Shown: piece by piece, positions 8,924 through 17,380 of the stretch
Numbering within the stretch: the stretch's first letter is position 1
How the letters are laid out: every line of letters starts with the position of its first letter
Assembly (NCBI RefSeq): GCF_014736495.1
Contig: NZ_MDUX01000036.1
Location: 1 to 34,220, forward strand
Direction: 5' to 3'
Source: Candidatus Dactylopiibacterium carminicum
GTDB lineage: Bacteria; Pseudomonadota; Gammaproteobacteria; Burkholderiales; Rhodocyclaceae
DNA: 34,220 nt
The notes under the pieces: generated by a model
Seen by the model: only the letters and a program-made list of their open reading frames with translations
Databases searched by the model: none
Told to the model about the DNA's origin: nothing
Position numbers and translations under genes: made by a program

Positions 8924-9346
8924 GTGGGGAAAAACACTCTTTCACTGCCCAGCCAGGCCGAAATCGAGGCCGCACCTGAGTCTGATTACATGTCGCCGCG
9001 CCAGCTGGCGTTTTTCCGTGCCCGCCTGTGCGCCGAGCGCGATGCATTGGTCGCTTCTGCCAAGGACACAACCGATACCCTGCAGAAGGATGAAGCCATC
9101 GCAGACCCCTCCGATCGCGCCACGCAGGAAGAAGGCCATACGCTGGAATTGCGCGTGCGTGACCGGGAGCGCAAGCAGTTGCACCGCATTGATGAAGCCA
9201 TCGCGAGGATTGACGATGGCAGCTACGGCTATTGTGCTGACACCGGCGAGCCGATCGGCATCGCCCGGTTGCTGGCGCGCCCCACCGCGAATTTCACACT
9301 GGTTGCGCAGGAGCGGCACGAGATGCGCAAGAAAATGCTCGGATGA
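8924..9346 (+). CDS. DksA/TraR-family protein with a degenerate zinc finger
   Basis: The 140-residue protein has the DksA layout: a coiled coil (about residues 25-95), a coiled-coil tip motif DPSDRA (Asp61, Asp64, Ala66) that in DksA enters the RNA polymerase secondary channel, and a globular C-terminal part. The C4 zinc finger is mostly lost. Only Cys104 remains in YGYCADTGEPIG; the second position is Thr and the C-terminal Cys pair is replaced (ANFTLVAQE). Cys-poor DksA homologues are known in alphaproteobacteria and as DksA2, where they can work without zinc. The GTG start is preceded by AAGGGAA. The stop overlaps the protease start by ATGA, implying coupling. A stringent-response role is inferred. 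Confidence 0.88.
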   Translation: MGKNTLSLPSQAEIEAAPESDYMSPRQLAFFRARLCAERDALVASAKDTTDTLQKDEAIADPSDRATQEEGHTLELRVRDRERKQLHRIDEAIARIDDGSYGYCADTGEPIGIARLLARPTANFTLVAQERHEMRKKMLG

Positions 9347-10074
9347 TCGAAACCCTGCTGCTGACGGCAGCAAGCGTGGCGAGCTTCAATGCGCAGATCT
9401 TGCGCACACGGGCCAGCGGCTTCTTCTTCATGCGCGATCAGCGTTTGTTCCTGGTCACCAGCCGCCATGTGCTGATTGATGAAGCGAGTCAGCATTTCCC
9501 TGACCGGATCGAGATTGAGCTGCATGTGGATGCCGACAATCTCGCTGTCTCTACCGGTTTTTCCCTGCCGCTCTATCGTGACGGGGGTCGCCTGTGGCGC
9601 GAGGCGCAGGATGGAGGCAGCATCGGTGATGTTGCCGTGCTTGAAATCGATCGTGCGGCCTGGCCGGCAAATGCCTTGTTCCGTGCCTTCACGCCGAACC
9701 ACCTGGTTACCTCCTATGACCAGATCGAAGTCGGCTCCTCGCTGCTTGTGCTGGGATTCCCGCTGGGATTCCAGGACACCCTGCATCATCTGCCGGTAGT
9801 GCGGCAGGCCGCGATAGCCTCGTCGTTCGGCCTGCGTTTTCAGGGGCAAGGCTATTTCCTCACGGATGCCCGCACGCATCGTGGCACCAGTGGCGCCCCG
9901 GTGGTCATGCGGGCTCTTGGTGACATGGCCGGGCAGGGGGATCTGCCCTGGTGGCTGCTGGGAATCCATTCCGCGCGCCTCGATGTAGGCCGGGACCAGC
10001 AGATGGATGAGGCGCTCGGCCTGAATTGCGCGTGGTACGCCGATATCCTGATGCAGCTGACCGCGCCGGCATGA
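9343..10074 (+). CDS. Trypsin-like serine peptidase (Trypsin_2 type)
   Basis: This 243-residue protein carries a chymotrypsin-fold triad: His42 in VTSRHVLID, Asp96 in GDVAVLEID and Ser183 in the HRGTSGAPVV motif. It lacks a PDZ domain and a convincing signal peptide, so it is not a typical DegP and is probably cytoplasmic. Between His and Asp it has an insertion relative to minimal proteases. It starts inside the stop of the DksA-like gene (ATGA), and its stop is 10 bp from the convergent binding-like gene. The substrate is unknown. The tight overlap suggests co-expression with the DksA-like regulator. Confidence 0.82.
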   Translation: MIETLLLTAASVASFNAQILRTRASGFFFMRDQRLFLVTSRHVLIDEASQHFPDRIEIELHVDADNLAVSTGFSLPLYRDGGRLWREAQDGGSIGDVAVLEIDRAAWPANALFRAFTPNHLVTSYDQIEVGSSLLVLGFPLGFQDTLHHLPVVRQAAIASSFGLRFQGQGYFLTDARTHRGTSGAPVVMRALGDMAGQGDLPWWLLGIHSARLDVGRDQQMDEALGLNCAWYADILMQLTAPA

Positions 10075-10088
10075 GCCCGCGCGGTCAG
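10057..10088. terminator. Hairpin at the convergent 3' ends
   Basis: A perfect 10-bp inverted repeat, CTGACCGCGC (10057-10066) and GCGCGGTCAG (10079-10088), spans the stop codons of the two convergent genes. On the plus strand AGTTTCTTC follows. Position and stem strength suggest a shared terminator, although the T-tract is weak and the loop is 12 nt. Confidence 0.5.
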
Positions 10089-10987
10089 AGTTTCTTCGGC
10101 GTCAGCTCTGCGGCCAGATCGTCCCACCAAACTGGATCATTCAGCGGCGGCGCCCCCGCACCAAGTTCGGTGTTGGGAAGCCGGAAGACGCGCCTGCCCG
10201 CCAGCGGCAGACCATCCAGCACGAGTTTTTTGTAGGTCTGGTAGCGTCGTTCGAATTCGCCACTCTTCACCATACGCTGCAGGCCTTCGCTGATGCGTGC
10301 GGCCATGCGTTCGCCCTCCGCAGTGCGTGGCACGAAGAAATAGCGCGGTAACGGATAGGCCAGGATGAGGTTCTTCTCGATCTGCATGCCTGGATACTTG
10401 GCAGAATAGGTACGCCATTCCGCATCGATCTCGATGACCCCCCGGGAGAAGAGATCGAAGCGGCCAGCGGCCAGCATGCCGAACAGACCTTCGTAGTTTG
10501 CCGTCAGCGCGAGCCTGAATCCTGCCGCCTGCAGGATCTTCACGTCGGTCCAGGGCGTTGATTGGCCGATGGAGAAGCGCTTGAGGTCTTCCAGCGTTCG
10601 AACCTGGTCAAGCTGCGGCTGTGTCTGCGGCATGATCAGGAACAGGCGGTAGCCCAGCAGTCCCTTGTCCAGCGGCAGGCGGATCAGGCGCAGGCGGGCC
10701 TCCAGATCCAGATTGGTGCCCCGGGCGACGATGTTGACGCGTTCGCCACCGGTTTCCACGTCGGCTACCGCACGCTGGAAGGTCATCGGCGTGGTGTGCG
10801 ATTGCAGGATGTAGTCGCCGTATTTGTCGCGAGTGGCTTCCAGCGCGGCCTTGAGCAGATGCCAGTAATACAGGTGGCGCTCGTCGTTGGCAGTCTCGGG
10901 GGGCGGGTAAACGAAGCGCATCGGCTGGGCGAGGGCTGTCTGCAGCAGCATCAAGCCGAGTCCCAGGGCGAACAGCAGTTTTCTCAT
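10085..10987 (-). CDS. Periplasmic substrate-binding-like protein (SBP type 3 fold)
   Basis: The 300-residue product has a clear signal peptide (cleavage after ALA near residue 20) followed by a two-lobed binding-protein fold like the polar amino acid ABC binding proteins. Segments supporting this are the LEDLKRFSIGQ region, AAGFRLALTANYEGLFGMLAAGRFDLFSRG and the C-terminal EFERRYQTYKKLVL. Similar single proteins are often orphan binding or sensing proteins without transporter genes, as here. ATG 10987 has AGGAAG upstream; the open frame continues far upstream, but that part is antisense to glyQ and is not homologous. Ligand unknown. Confidence 0.8.
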   Translation of the reverse strand: MRKLLFALGLGLMLLQTALAQPMRFVYPPPETANDERHLYYWHLLKAALEATRDKYGDYILQSHTTPMTFQRAVADVETGGERVNIVARGTNLDLEARLRLIRLPLDKGLLGYRLFLIMPQTQPQLDQVRTLEDLKRFSIGQSTPWTDVKILQAAGFRLALTANYEGLFGMLAAGRFDLFSRGVIEIDAEWRTYSAKYPGMQIEKNLILAYPLPRYFFVPRTAEGERMAARISEGLQRMVKSGEFERRYQTYKKLVLDGLPLAGRRVFRLPNTELGAGAPPLNDPVWWDDLAAELTPKKL

Positions 10988-11215
10988 CCGGCGTGCTTCC
11001 TGTATCCAGCCCTGTGGGTGTGTTCTGGCCGGGATCTGCCCCCGGTGCGGAATCGACTGCGGAGGCCAGTCTAGCGGGGCTTTGACGCTCGTGGATCGCC
11101 CCTTGCGGCAAACCCTGATGAAATTCTCCGGGCCGGTACGAGATGCGCGGGGCGGTCCAGCCGATCTGCCTGTAAAATGGCCGCCTTTCGCTTCCGGACT
11201 GAAGTCTCTTCGTTC

Positions 11216-12157
11216 ATGAGTGCCAAACCCAGTTTTCAGGACATCATCCTCAAGCTCCAGGCCTACTGGGGCAGCCGTGGTTGCGCCTTGCTGCAGCCCT
11301 ACGACATGGAGGTCGGTGCTGGCACCAGCCACACCGCCACCTTCCTGCGCGCCATCGGGCCGGAGCCTTGGCGTGCCGCTTACGTGCAGCCTTCGCGTCG
11401 TCCCAAGGATGGCCGTTACGGCGAGAATCCGAACCGCATGCAGCACTACTATCAGTTCCAGGTGGTGCTCAAGCCGGCACCCGCTGACATCCTGGACCTG
11501 TATCTCGGCTCGCTGGAGGCGCTGGGCTTCGATCTGAAGAAGAACGACGTGCGCTTCGTCGAGGATGACTGGGAGAACCCTACATTGGGCGCCTGGGGGC
11601 TGGGCTGGGAAGTCTGGCTCAATGGCATGGAAGTCACGCAGTTCACCTATTTCCAGCAAGTTGGCGGCATCGACTGCAAGCCGATCACCGGCGAGATCAC
11701 CTATGGGATCGAGCGTCTGGCGATGTACCTGCAGGGGGTGGAGAACGTTTTCGATCTCGTCTGGACTACCTGGGAAGAAAACGGCCAGACCCGTGTGCTC
11801 AAATACGGCGATGTGTTCCACCAGAACGAGGTGGAGCAATCGACCTACAACTTCGAATACAGCAATGCCGAGGCATTGTTCCGCCATTTCGGTGACTACG
11901 AAGGCAATGCGCAGCGTCTGATGGAGGCGAAGCTGGCACTGCCGGCCTATGAACAGGTGCTCAAGGCTGCCCATACCTTCAACCTGCTAGATGCGCGCGG
12001 CGCCATCTCTGTGACCGAGCGTGCCGCCTACATCGGCCGCATCCGCAACCTCGCGCGCAGCGTCGCGCAGGCCTATCTCGACTCCCGCGAGCGCCTCGGC
12101 TTCCCGATGGCTCCGCGCGAATGGGTCGCGGACCTCCCGAAGAAGGAGGAGAAGTGA
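11216..12157 (+). CDS. glyQ: Glycyl-tRNA synthetase alpha subunit
   Basis: The 313-residue product is the catalytic class II subunit of the bacterial alpha2-beta2 glycyl-tRNA synthetase, which charges tRNA(Gly) in the cytoplasm. The sequence matches the family from end to end: [31 protein letters not shown] at the N-terminus, the [20 protein letters not shown] motif, and the [13 protein letters not shown] and [14 protein letters not shown] segments. ATG 11216 is chosen because homology begins there; an in-frame ATG at 11177 would add 13 unmatched residues. A -10-like TAAAAT lies at 11173-11178, without a clear -35. The strong ribosome site of glyS lies inside its last codons. Confidence 0.98.
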   Translation: MSAKPSFQDIILKLQAYWGSRGCALLQPYDMEVGAGTSHTATFLRAIGPEPWRAAYVQPSRRPKDGRYGENPNRMQHYYQFQVVLKPAPADILDLYLGSLEALGFDLKKNDVRFVEDDWENPTLGAWGLGWEVWLNGMEVTQFTYFQQVGGIDCKPITGEITYGIERLAMYLQGVENVFDLVWTTWEENGQTRVLKYGDVFHQNEVEQSTYNFEYSNAEALFRHFGDYEGNAQRLMEAKLALPAYEQVLKAAHTFNLLDARGAISVTERAAYIGRIRNLARSVAQAYLDSRERLGFPMAPREWVADLPKKEEK

Positions 12158-12159
12158 TC

Positions 12160-14259
12160 ATGAACCAGAATCTGCTCGTAGAACTCTTTGTCGAAGAACT
12201 GCCGCCCAAGGCCCTCAAGCGTCTCGGCGAGTCCTTTGCCGGCGTGCTGGCCGACAGCCTCAAGGCGCAGGGTTTGGCTACCGCCGATGCTGTCGTCAGC
12301 GCCTTCGCTTCGCCGCGACGTTTGGCGGTGCATGTCACCGCGGTGGCTGACAAGGCCGCCGACAAGCCCGTCTCGCAGAAACTGATGCCGGTTTCCGTCG
12401 GTCTGGATGCAACTGGCAAGCCGACGGCGGCATTGCTGAAAAAGCTGGCTGCGTTGGGCGCCGATGAGTCCGCCGTCGCGGGCCTCAAGCGCGTGGGCGA
12501 GGGCAAGGCAGAAACACTGATGCTGGACTCCGTGCAGCCGGGCGTGGCGCTTGCCACCGGATTGCAGCGTGCGCTGGAAGAGGCGCTGGCGAAGCTACCG
12601 ATTCCCAAGGTGATGGGCTACCAGCTTGCTGATGGCTGGACAACCGTGAATTTCGTGCGTCCCGCGCATGGTCTCGTGGCCTTGCATGGTGCGGACCTTG
12701 TCGACATTGCCGTGCTGGGGCTCAAGGCGGGGCGTAACACCGTCGGCCACCGTTTCGAGGCGGCCAAACCGGTCGTAAGCCTGACGGACGCGGACAGCTA
12801 TGCAGCGCAACTCAAGACTGAAGGCGCGGTGATCGCATCCTTTGCCGAACGTCGTGCCGAGATCGTGTGCCAGCTGGCGGCGCGTGCAGCGGAGGTCGGT
12901 GGCAGTGTGAAGCCCATTGAGGATGAAGCGCTGCTGGATGAAGTGACCGCGCTGGTCGAACGCCCGAATGTGCTGGTCGGCGAGTTCGAGTCCGAATTTC
13001 TGACGGTACCGCAGGAATGCCTGATCCTCACGATGAAGGCAAACCAGAAGTACTTCCCGCTGCTCGACGCTGCCGGAAAACTTACCAACAAGTTCCTGAT
13101 CGTCTCCAACATCGCGCCCGAGGATGTTTCCGCCGTGGTCGGTGGCAACGAACGCGTGGTGCGCCCGCGTCTGGCAGATGCGAAATTCTTCTTCGATCAG
13201 GACCGCAAGAAGTCGCTCGAATCGCGTTTGTCGGGGCTTGCAAAGGTCGTCTATCACAACAAGCTCGGCACCCAGGGCGAGCGTGTCGAGCGCGTGCGTG
13301 CCATTGCCGGGGCGATTGCAGGCCGATTGGGTGTGGACGCCGCTGCTGTGGATACCGCCGCCAGGCTCGCCAAGACGGATCTGCTGACCGACATGGTGGG
13401 GGAGTTCCCCGAGTTGCAGGGCATCATGGGTGGCTATTACGCCAAGCATGACGGCTTGTGTGAAACTGTGGCCGATGCGATCGAAGACCACTACAAGCCG
13501 CGTTTCGCCGGTGATGAATTGCCGCGCAATCCGGTCGGTGTGGTGGTTGCATTGGCGGACAAGCTGGAGACGCTGGTCGGTATGTTCGGCATCGGCCAAC
13601 TGCCAACTGGCGACAAGGATCCGTTCGCACTACGCCGCCATGCCCTGGGCGTGATCCGTATGCTCATCGAGCGCGATCTGGACTTGCCCCTGAGTGAGTT
13701 ACTGAACGAGGCTGCGAGCCCCTTTGGTGCGTTGATCACTGATGCTTCCGGCGCTCTGGCTGATTTTGTATACGACCGCCTCGCCGGCAGTCTGCGCGAG
13801 CAGGGTTATTCGGCGCAGGAGGTTGATGCCGTGTTGTCACAACGCCCGCAGCGCCTGACCGATATCGCCAGGCGTCTGGCCGCTGTGCGCGCTTTTGCCG
13901 CCTTGCCCGAGGCGGCCGCATTAGCCGCGGCCAACAAGCGGGTGGGTAATATCCTGAAGAAAATCGAAGGCGAATTGCCGGTCGAGGTGAAGCCTGCGCT
14001 GCTGGCCGAAGAGGCAGAGAAAGCGCTGTTCAGCGCGCTCGGCGAAATCGCGCCGAAAGCGGATACCGCTTTCGAGACCGGTGACTATGCGGCTTCGCTG
14101 CAGGCCCTGGCTGCACTGCGTACCCCGGTCGACGCTTTCTTCGACAAGGTGATGGTGAATGCCGAAGATGTGGCCTTGCGGACCAATCGCCAGGCGCTGC
14201 TGAACCGGCTCTATGGTTTGATGAATCGTGTGGCGGACTTGTCGCGCCTGTCGGCGTGA
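12160..14259 (+). CDS. glyS: Glycyl-tRNA synthetase beta subunit
   Basis: The 699-residue product is the tRNA-binding beta subunit of tetrameric glycyl-tRNA synthetase. Family landmarks include LLVELFVEELPPKAL at the N-terminus, the FLTVPQECLILTMKANQKYFPL segment near residue 285, an HD-like region around residue 430 (GGYYAKHDG) and a C-terminal anticodon-binding domain. Length is normal. The start at 12160 follows AGGAGG at ideal spacing, and only 2 bp separate it from the glyQ stop, so the two subunits are translationally linked. It is followed by a 148-bp gap before gmhB. Confidence 0.98.
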   Translation: MNQNLLVELFVEELPPKALKRLGESFAGVLADSLKAQGLATADAVVSAFASPRRLAVHVTAVADKAADKPVSQKLMPVSVGLDATGKPTAALLKKLAALGADESAVAGLKRVGEGKAETLMLDSVQPGVALATGLQRALEEALAKLPIPKVMGYQLADGWTTVNFVRPAHGLVALHGADLVDIAVLGLKAGRNTVGHRFEAAKPVVSLTDADSYAAQLKTEGAVIASFAERRAEIVCQLAARAAEVGGSVKPIEDEALLDEVTALVERPNVLVGEFESEFLTVPQECLILTMKANQKYFPLLDAAGKLTNKFLIVSNIAPEDVSAVVGGNERVVRPRLADAKFFFDQDRKKSLESRLSGLAKVVYHNKLGTQGERVERVRAIAGAIAGRLGVDAAAVDTAARLAKTDLLTDMVGEFPELQGIMGGYYAKHDGLCETVADAIEDHYKPRFAGDELPRNPVGVVVALADKLETLVGMFGIGQLPTGDKDPFALRRHALGVIRMLIERDLDLPLSELLNEAASPFGALITDASGALADFVYDRLAGSLREQGYSAQEVDAVLSQRPQRLTDIARRLAAVRAFAALPEAAALAAANKRVGNILKKIEGELPVEVKPALLAEEAEKALFSALGEIAPKADTAFETGDYAASLQALAALRTPVDAFFDKVMVNAEDVALRTNRQALLNRLYGLMNRVADLSRLSA

Positions 14260-14345
14260 TGATGTGAAGGGAGAAGGAGGGGAGGGGAAGGCGCATATGC
14301 GCCAAGAGCCTCGCCTCTTCATCTGGAATTTCTGCTGAACGGGAA

Positions 14346-14361
14346 GCCCGTGAAGCCGGGC
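14346..14361 (+). terminator. Weak terminator-like hairpin after glyS
   Basis: In the glyS-gmhB gap, arms GCCCG (14346-14350) and CGGGC (14357-14361) are followed by GGATTTTATCC. A perfect palindrome GGCGCATATGCGCC at 14290-14303 lies further upstream. Either could attenuate read-through into gmhB. The short stem keeps this tentative. Confidence 0.3.
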
Positions 14362-14407
14362 GGATTTTATCCTCCCCCTTCTGTCTTCCCCTTTCCCGGA
14401 GAAGTCT

Positions 14408-14950
14408 ATGAAACTCATCATCCTCGACCGAGATGGCGTCATCAATCATGACTCGGCGCAGTTCATCAAGTCCCCCGAGGAATGGAAGCCCATTCCTGGC
14501 AGCCTGGATGCCATTGCACGGCTGACCGAAGCGGGCTACCGCATCATCGTGGCGACCAATCAGAGCGGCGTGGGGCGCGGACTGTTCGACATGGATACGT
14601 TAAATGCTATCCATGACAAGATGCTCAAGGCAGTCTCCGCTGTGGGAGGACGGATCGATGCGATCTTCTTCTGCCCGCATCCTGCAGAGTCCACCTGCGA
14701 GTGCCGCAAGCCGAAGTCAGGCATGTTTCGCGAGATAGCCGAACGTTTCAATGTGGACCTCACGGGGGTGCCAACCGTGGGCGACAGCCTGCGCGACCTG
14801 CAGGCCGGTATCGCTGTGGGATGCGTGCCTTATCTGGTGCTGACCGGCAAGAGCAGGAAAACTGCCGAGAATCCGGAACTTCCGGCAGGCACCCGCGTGG
14901 CGGCCGATCTGAATGCCGTGGCCAACCAATTGCTGGGTTTCAAGGCCTGA
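14408..14950 (+). CDS. gmhB: D-glycero-beta-D-manno-heptose 1,7-bisphosphate 7-phosphatase
   Basis: The 180-residue HAD-family phosphatase removes the C7 phosphate in ADP-heptose synthesis for the LPS inner core. Motif I is DRDGVIN with nucleophile Asp7 and acid/base Asp9. NQSGVGRG (51-58) is the substrate loop. The zinc site Cys89, His91, Cys97, Cys99 typical of GmhB is intact, and GDSLRD (Asp126) is motif III. The ATG at 14408 follows GGAGAAG. It is 5 bp from the acyltransferase, so the two form an operon. Confidence 0.96.
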   Translation: MKLIILDRDGVINHDSAQFIKSPEEWKPIPGSLDAIARLTEAGYRIIVATNQSGVGRGLFDMDTLNAIHDKMLKAVSAVGGRIDAIFFCPHPAESTCECRKPKSGMFREIAERFNVDLTGVPTVGDSLRDLQAGIAVGCVPYLVLTGKSRKTAENPELPAGTRVAADLNAVANQLLGFKA

Positions 14951-14955
14951 CCTCG

Positions 14956-15723
14956 ATGCCGAATCTGTTGCGCACATTGTTTTTTCTGCTGTTCATGGTG
15001 TTGTGGTTTCTGCCTTTCACGGGCTTCGTGGCGCTGACCTCCTGGATGTCCCTTTCCGAGCGCTACGCTTTCGTCACGCGCTGGAATCGCCGTGTCACTA
15101 CCCGCGCGTTCGAGTGGATACTGGGTGTTCGCTACCGGGTGGAGGGTATGGAAAACCTGCCGCAGACACCCGCCGTGATCCTGGCCAAGCATTCGTCAGC
15201 CTGGGAAACACTGGCGCTGGCCAACTTTCTGCCGCCGATTGCCTACGTGCTCAAGCGTGAATTGCTACGCATCCCCTTCTTTGGTTGGGGGCTGGCGCGC
15301 ATGCCGATGATTTCGATCAATCGCAGGGCGGGCAAGGATGCACTCCGTCAGGTTGTCGAACAGGGGAGGGCCCTGCTGGCGCAGGGCTTCTGGGTGATCA
15401 TCTTTCCTGAAGGCACACGGACGGCCATCGGTACCCAGGCACGTTACAAGGCTGGCGGCGCGTCGTTGGCTGTGGCTGCGGGCGTGCCTGTCGTTCCACT
15501 GGTGCACAACGCTGGCGAGTTCTGGCCACGCCATGCATTCGTGATATGCCCTGGTGAGATTGTGGTCAGCATAGGTCCGGCCATCGAAACGGCAGGGCGC
15601 ACGCCGGATGAAGTCACCGCTGCTACCGAAGCGTGGATGGAGGCGGAAATGCGTCGCTTGTTCCCTCACCATTACAACAGCAGTACGGCGGGTGCACGGC
15701 CCGTGCCGGAAGCCAGGAGCTGA
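14956..15723 (+). CDS. plsC: 1-acyl-sn-glycerol-3-phosphate acyltransferase (PlsC family)
   Basis: The 255-residue membrane-associated protein has an N-terminal hydrophobic segment (residues 6-30) and a PlsC domain that transfers a second acyl chain to lysophosphatidic acid. Motif I reads HSSAWE (His79 to Glu84), an HX4E form rather than the classic HX4D. The FPEGTR motif (150-155) is intact, and a VVPLVHNAG segment follows. HX4E versions occur in related proteobacterial acyltransferases. ATG 14956 is chosen since homology begins with the hydrophobic segment; the open frame extends into gmhB but is unlike the family there. It may be one of several PlsC paralogues. Confidence 0.92.
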   Translation: MPNLLRTLFFLLFMVLWFLPFTGFVALTSWMSLSERYAFVTRWNRRVTTRAFEWILGVRYRVEGMENLPQTPAVILAKHSSAWETLALANFLPPIAYVLKRELLRIPFFGWGLARMPMISINRRAGKDALRQVVEQGRALLAQGFWVIIFPEGTRTAIGTQARYKAGGASLAVAAGVPVVPLVHNAGEFWPRHAFVICPGEIVVSIGPAIETAGRTPDEVTAATEAWMEAEMRRLFPHHYNSSTAGARPVPEARS

Positions 15724-15726
15724 GCC

Positions 15727-16455
15727 TTGTCAGCCGAGACGCGCAGCATCGTGCTCGGCGGCCAGCCAGTGGCCTACATGCTGCGTCGCAGTGCGCGGCG
15801 CAGCCTCGGATTGACCATCGACCAGCGTGGGCTGACCGTGGCGATCCCGTTGCAAGGCAGCGTGCGCGAGGCAGAAGCCTTCATGCTGTCTCGCGCTGGC
15901 TGGATCATTGAAAAACTGGCTGAATGATCTCAGCGGCGTGAGCCCGAGGTTCCGCCGATTCGCGATGGCATGCAGATTTCTGTCCTGGGTCGCCCTTGCA
16001 TCGTACGCTGGACGGCCGGAGCCAATCGTGCGCGATGGGTCGAGCATTTCGATCATCGCGAACTGCATCTTCATCTACGGCGCGAGCAGGATGCGCATCG
16101 TCTGCTGTTACGTGGCCTACAGGATTACGCACTGCCTTATTTTGCCGGGCGTCTGGATGAGTACGTATTCCGTTTGCAGCAATTCGAATCCGGCGTGGAG
16201 CGTCCGCCGCTTTACCTGTCCAATGCCCGAACACGTTGGGGGAGTTGTTCCAGACTGTCTGGCATCCGCCTCAACTGGCGCCTGATTCATCTGCCGCACC
16301 AACAGATCGATTACGTGGTAGCCCACGAGGTGGCGCATCTTGTGGAAATGAACCATTCCCAGCACTTCTGGCGGGTGGTTCAGGCATTGATGCCGGATTT
16401 CCAGGTACAGCGCACCGCCATGAAGCTGGCCAACCGCATCATTCCGGCGCTCTAG
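15727..16455 (+). pseudogene. YgjP/DUF45 zinc metallopeptidase, interrupted by TGA
   Basis: A 242-codon frame encodes a YgjP-like (SprT-related, DUF45) metal-dependent hydrolase. The N-terminal beta region is followed by RTRWGSCS (169-175) and the zinc motif HEVAH (His200, Glu201, His204) with a further His210. Codon 67 (15925-15927) is TGA. It stands where relatives have tryptophan (KLAEW followed by a basic stretch), and the same frame continues with normal sequence on the far side. A single TGG-to-TGA change explains it. The start is TTG 15727, with AGGAG 7 bp upstream inside the plsC end. The catalytic half could only be made from a new start such as ATG 15970. A sequencing error is possible. 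Confidence 0.87.
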
Positions 16456-16481
16456 CCTCTGCATCAGGCCGCGTGTGAACG

Positions 16482-16510
16482 AAAAAACCCGCAGCCATTG
16501 CGGCTGCGGG
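16482..16510 (-). terminator. Rho-independent terminator of the phasin gene
   Basis: A perfect 9-bp stem (CCCGCAGCC at 16488-16496 and GGCTGCGGG at 16502-16510, loop of 5) is flanked on its left by six A residues. On the minus strand this is a strong hairpin followed by TTTTTTC, 45 bp past the phasin stop codon. This is the clearest intrinsic terminator in the window. Confidence 0.85.
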
Positions 16511-16554
16511 CGTAAAACCCGGCGGTTGCGGCCGGGGCCCGATGAATCAGTCGT

Positions 16555-17106
16555 TCAGGCAGCCTTCTTGGCCTTGGATGCGGAGCCAACTGCTTTCACG
16601 GTCGCGCTGGTGGCGGCGGCCACATTGGCTTCGGCAATTTCAGCAACCTGCTTGGCAGCTTTATTGATGCTGTCATAGGCAGAGTTGGCGGCCGCGATGG
16701 CGGATTTCACTGCAGCCACGGCAACATCGGAACCGGCAGGTGCTGACTTAGCGGCCTTGTCCAGTGCTGCAGTGAGGTTTTTGTTGATTTCGCCGAACTG
16801 GGATTCGAAGATTTTGGATACGTCTTCCTGGGCTGCGGCCGAAATCTCGTACACGCTGCGGCTGTAGGTCACGAACTTTTCGATCGTCGGCTGTGCCAGG
16901 GAAGCCTGCAACGCCAGCAGTTCCTGCGCATCCTTGGCGCCGAGCAGGCTCTTTGCATTGCTCACACTGTCTTCAAGGATGCTGCGTGCGGTGTTGAGGT
17001 TCAGTGTGGCGAGCTTTTCGGCGCTGGAGAAAGCTGTGTTGGCAAGCGTGAGAGCAGCTTCGATGGAAGCTTTGTTTGCGGCGCCGATCTGATCGGGAAA
17101 GGACAT
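16555..17106 (-). CDS. phaP: Phasin family protein (polyhydroxyalkanoate granule coat)
   Basis: The 183-residue protein is rich in Ala, Lys and Ser and almost wholly helical, matching the Phasin_2 family that coats PHA granules. The family landmarks are an N-terminal FPDQIGAANKA, the SAEKLATLNLNTARSILEDS heptad region and an Ala/Lys-rich tail ending in KAKKAA. It has no signal peptide and acts on cytoplasmic granules. I chose ATG 17106, since the open frame beyond it is not phasin-like. The upstream region has a perfect TTGACA/TATAAT promoter flanked by two PhaR-like operators, and a strong terminator follows. The window thus implies PHA storage, although no phaC or phaR gene is seen. Confidence 0.93.
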   Translation of the reverse strand: MSFPDQIGAANKASIEAALTLANTAFSSAEKLATLNLNTARSILEDSVSNAKSLLGAKDAQELLALQASLAQPTIEKFVTYSRSVYEISAAAQEDVSKIFESQFGEINKNLTAALDKAAKSAPAGSDVAVAAVKSAIAAANSAYDSINKAAKQVAEIAEANVAAATSATVKAVGSASKAKKAA

Positions 17107-17177
17107 GACGTTCTCTTCAGTATGTCTGGTGGGTTGATGGCTGCAGGCTCGGAATGAGCCCAGGCAACCGAGGCAGC

Positions 17178-17194
17178 TTTGCTGCATTGCACAA
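17178..17194 (-). promoter_or_regulatory. PhaR-like operator 2, over the expected phasin transcription start
   Basis: On the minus strand the site reads TTGTGCAATGCAGCAAA and shares the pattern TTNTGCNNTGCAGCAAA with a second copy 55 bp upstream. TGC/GCA-rich sites of this type are bound by PhaR, the PHA-responsive repressor, in other proteobacteria. It begins 5 bp past the -10 box, so a bound repressor would cover the start point. The regulator identity is inferred. Confidence 0.6.
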
Positions 17195-17199
17195 CCCGG

Positions 17200-17227
17200 A
17201 TTATAGAGAGAGAACGTGTCGTGTCAA
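17200..17227 (-). promoter_or_regulatory. Sigma-70 promoter of the phasin gene
   Basis: On the minus strand there is TTGACA (17222-17227), a 16-bp spacer and TATAAT (17200-17205), both hexamers being perfect consensus. The leader to the ATG at 17106 is about 85 nt. A promoter this strong fits a very abundant granule protein held in check by a repressor. Confidence 0.8.
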
Positions 17228-17232
17228 GAATT

Positions 17233-17249
17233 TTTGCTGCAGCGCAAAA
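17233..17249 (-). promoter_or_regulatory. PhaR-like operator 1, upstream of the phasin -35 box
   Basis: On the minus strand the site reads TTTTGCGCTGCAGCAAA and matches operator 2 at 14 of 17 positions. It lies 5 bp upstream of the -35 box. The two copies are in the same orientation with centres 55 bp apart, about five helical turns, which would suit cooperative binding or looping. Confidence 0.6.
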
Positions 17250-17380
17250 CAAACAAAGTCTTTTGTATTCAGCGTGTTACGCCTGGTTTTGCTGCGATCT
17301 TGGGGTTTGCCCTGAAGGGAATGCATCATTCAGGTGCGTGCGCCCGGAGCGACTCCGGGCACTTCGCACAACAAGGGTGC

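Noticed and set aside
10988..11974. Upstream extension of the binding-like gene to a 629-codon frame
   Set aside because: The extension is antisense to glyQ and has no family similarity; the signal peptide at 10987 fixes the start.
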